Positions 62,575-64,000 of a stretch of 64,000 bases of DNA are shown in pieces. Every line of letters begins with the position of its first letter. Within the stretch, counting starts at the first letter, position 1. The notes beneath the pieces were generated by a model. That model saw nothing but the letters and a program-made list of their open reading frames with translations, made no database searches and had not been told where the DNA came from. The position numbers and the translations under genes were made by a program. Location of the stretch: assembly GCA_963845265.1 (NCBI GenBank), contig CAWJRN010000016.1:124001-188000 (forward strand). Direction: 5' to 3'. The stretch is from DYRB01 sp963845265. Its GTDB lineage: Bacteria; Pseudomonadota; Gammaproteobacteria; Chromatiales; Chromatiaceae.

Positions 62575-63117
62575 TCAGAACGACGACAAGCTGACCATGT
62601 GGCCCGACAGGGTCCCGATGACCGGCGACCCGAGCGAGCGCTCGGCCCGATAGTCACGCGTCACACGGTAGGCCGGAAGGCTGGCGCGCGACGGTTCGAC
62701 CAAGCCATACCAGGGATCCAGACAGATGATCCCATTGCTGTCGTTGACACTCGCGCACACGACGAAGTGCCCGCCGCCGGATGCCCAGCCGACCCGCGCG
62801 ATGAATGGAAAGCTGGCCGATGAGACGAAGGCCGCAACATTGGTCGTGTGGCTCGCGCTCGCCGGGACCCCGATCGCCACCAGCACGTCGGCCAGTGCGC
62901 GATAAGATTGGGTGCCATGCCCCTCCTGATAGCCGTCCGGCAGCAATTCCGTCACCTGCCGGACGCGTACCTCGCCGCCGACGATGGACTGCTGCCGCAG
63001 GATGCGCTCGACCATGTAGACACAGGCCGGCCCACAGGTATCCCCGCGCTGCTGCATCCAGATGAATTGCTGAGTGCCGTCGCTGTCAGTTGCTACGAGC
63101 TCGGGGAAGATCGCCAT
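62575..63117 (-). CDS. papain-like cysteine peptidase (C39/C70-type)
   Basis: A 180-residue protein starting MAIFPELVATD. The catalytic Cys is in MQQRGDTCGPACVYMVE (Cys 28; the GDTCGPA motif of C39 and AvrRpt2-type peptidases), His in GGGHFVVCASV and Asp in CLDPWYGL. No signal peptide. GGAGG lies 5-9 bases before ATG 63117; ATG 63138 is the alternative. A C39-like peptidase without a transporter could be a toxin-type effector, an immunity factor, or a bacteriocin processor. It is an intact gene between two broken mobile elements, so it may be cargo. Confidence 0.8.
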   Translation of the reverse strand: MAIFPELVATDSDGTQQFIWMQQRGDTCGPACVYMVERILRQQSIVGGEVRVRQVTELLPDGYQEGHGTQSYRALADVLVAIGVPASASHTTNVAAFVSSASFPFIARVGWASGGGHFVVCASVNDSNGIICLDPWYGLVEPSRASLPAYRVTRDYRAERSLGSPVIGTLSGHMVSLSSF

Positions 63118-63140
63118 CTTTGCCTCCATCATCCGCACAG

Positions 63141-64000
63141 GGGCCGCGCCACTATGTCGCCCGCCAGCGCCTGTGTCAGCGGGCCACCACCGACTACTGG
63201 GTCAACGCCATGGACGGTCAGCCCTTTTTTGTCGTCAATCAGGTGGTCGACCCGGTGCTGATCGAGGTCATCGAGCAGAAGATCGTGCCGCGCATCGAGC
63301 AGAGCCTGCCCGCCCCGGCGGATCGGCAGCTGCAAACCGATCCGCTGCGCCATCGCTTCACCCTGGTGTTCGACCGCGAGGGCTATTCGCCGGCGTTTCT
63401 CGATCGCATGAAAACCCAGCACATCGCCTGCCTGACCTACCACAAATTCCCCGGCGAGGATTGGTCGCAGGAGGAGTTCGCTCCCTATCGAGTGCGTCTG
63501 GCCAACGGTGAGGTGGTGACCATGGACCTGGCCGAACGGGGCACCTGCCTGAGCAACGGGTTGTGGGTACGGGAGTTGCGCAAGCGCACCGAGCGCGGCC
63601 ATCAGACCGCCATCCTGTGCACCGACTATCGCTCGCAGGCGGCCCCCTTGGCCGCGGCCATGTTCGCCTCGCTGGTCGCAGGAAAACTTCTTCAAATATG
63701 CCCGCGAACACTTCGCCCTGGATCGCTTGGCAGACTATCGCACCGAGGCCATTTCCGACCCCCTACGGGTCGTCAACCCCGACTATCGCCAGCTCGACGG
63801 ACAGGTCCGCTCCGCCACCGGCAAGCTCACCCGCCGCCTGGCGAAGTTCGCCGCCATGACCCTCGAAGAGCCCATCGAGCCCAAGCATGTCGAGCCGTTT
63901 GTGCGCCGCAAGGCGGCGCTGCAAGAGGAGATCGAAACCCTGCAACACGCGCTCGCGACGCTCAAGGCCAGCCGCAAGGAGACGCCACACCACATCACCA
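63141..64000 (+). pseudogene. truncated, frameshifted transposase-like gene (continues off window)
   Basis: The frame reads RHYVARQRLCQRATTDYWVNAMDGQPFFVV to LVFDREGYSPAFLDRMKTQHI, a DDE-like block (FDREGYSP), up to CTDYRSQAAP. Removing one T at 63669 restores ARWSQENFFKYAREHFALDRL and the frame then stays open through QEEIETLQHALATLKAS to the edge. The N-terminus is absent: the similarity begins at 63141 next to the cysteine peptidase gene. So it is 5'-truncated and frameshifted. I cannot name the family beyond transposase-like. Confidence 0.65.

Noticed and set aside
1..64000. tRNA, rRNA, riboswitch or CRISPR array.
   Set aside because: No cloverleaf with T-loop sequence, no rRNA-like stretch, no known riboswitch core and no regular repeat-spacer array was seen by eye; a covariance-model search was not possible here.

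Overview
The window looks like chromosome from a high-GC, halotolerant purple sulfur bacterium (Chromatiaceae-like gammaproteobacterium). The main evidence is four genes for small, secreted Gly/Tyr-rich proteins of the sulfur globule envelope type (Sgp), three in tandem at 32.0-34.2 kb and one at 43.7 kb. Supporting evidence is a set of osmoadaptation systems: N-acetylglutaminylglutamine amide (NAGGN) synthesis, a BCCT transporter, Trk potassium uptake, a PutP-like Na+/solute symporter and a sucrose cluster.

Layout: 0-1.7 kb, a partial PilZ/DUF1631 gene (minus). 1.7-2.7 kb, gene-poor with a decayed transposase. 2.7-4.7 kb, Rep helicase (minus). 5.3-9.9 kb, NAGGN operon (asnO, ngg, M42 peptidase), with asnO frameshifted near its 3' end. 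10.1-11.0 kb, an Ala-rich coiled-coil protein. 11.3-12.3 kb, DAHP synthase. 12.5-16.0 kb, ATP-grasp/alpha-E fusion plus transglutaminase. 16.2-20.7 kb (minus), a small exported protein, an AI-2E family permease and PEP carboxylase. 21.5-24.8 kb, an outer-membrane porin followed 12 bp later by a BCCT transporter. 24.8-27.4 kb, a poor region with a truncated SnoaL-like gene, a patatin and a barrel-protein remnant. 27.5-31.7 kb (minus), zinc-finger protein, ilvE and glnE. 31.9-34.3 kb, three tandem sgp repeat units, the middle gene broken by two indels. 34.4-36.8 kb (minus), family 4 uracil-DNA glycosylase and leuA. 37.5-39.0 kb, a decayed metallophosphoesterase/DNRLRE gene. 39.2-42.1 kb, Ycf46-like AAA+ ATPase, CbpA and CbpM. 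42.3-43.5 kb, an EgtB/SUMF-like protein without the iron-binding histidines. 43.7 kb, the fourth sgp. 44.2-49.8 kb, putP, trkH, trkA and an 8-oxoguanine deaminase-like gene. 49.9-60.1 kb, sucrose-phosphate synthase, fructokinase, amylosucrase, GH13 sugar phosphorylase, HAD phosphatase and Na/Pi cotransporter. 60.1-64.0 kb, a mobile-element graveyard holding a broken IS91-type transposase, a papain-like cysteine peptidase and a truncated transposase-like gene.

How they fit together: the 50-60 kb genes can make sucrose, recycle fructose, store glucose as glucan, and phosphorolyse a glucoside while importing phosphate. Together with NAGGN synthesis, BCCT uptake and Trk they form a salt-response repertoire. 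The Sgp proteins would coat periplasmic sulfur globules.

Several genes carry single-base indels, some in short C runs (asnO, porin start, middle sgp). These could be true lesions or sequence errors; raw reads would decide. I saw no rRNA, tRNA or CRISPR array.
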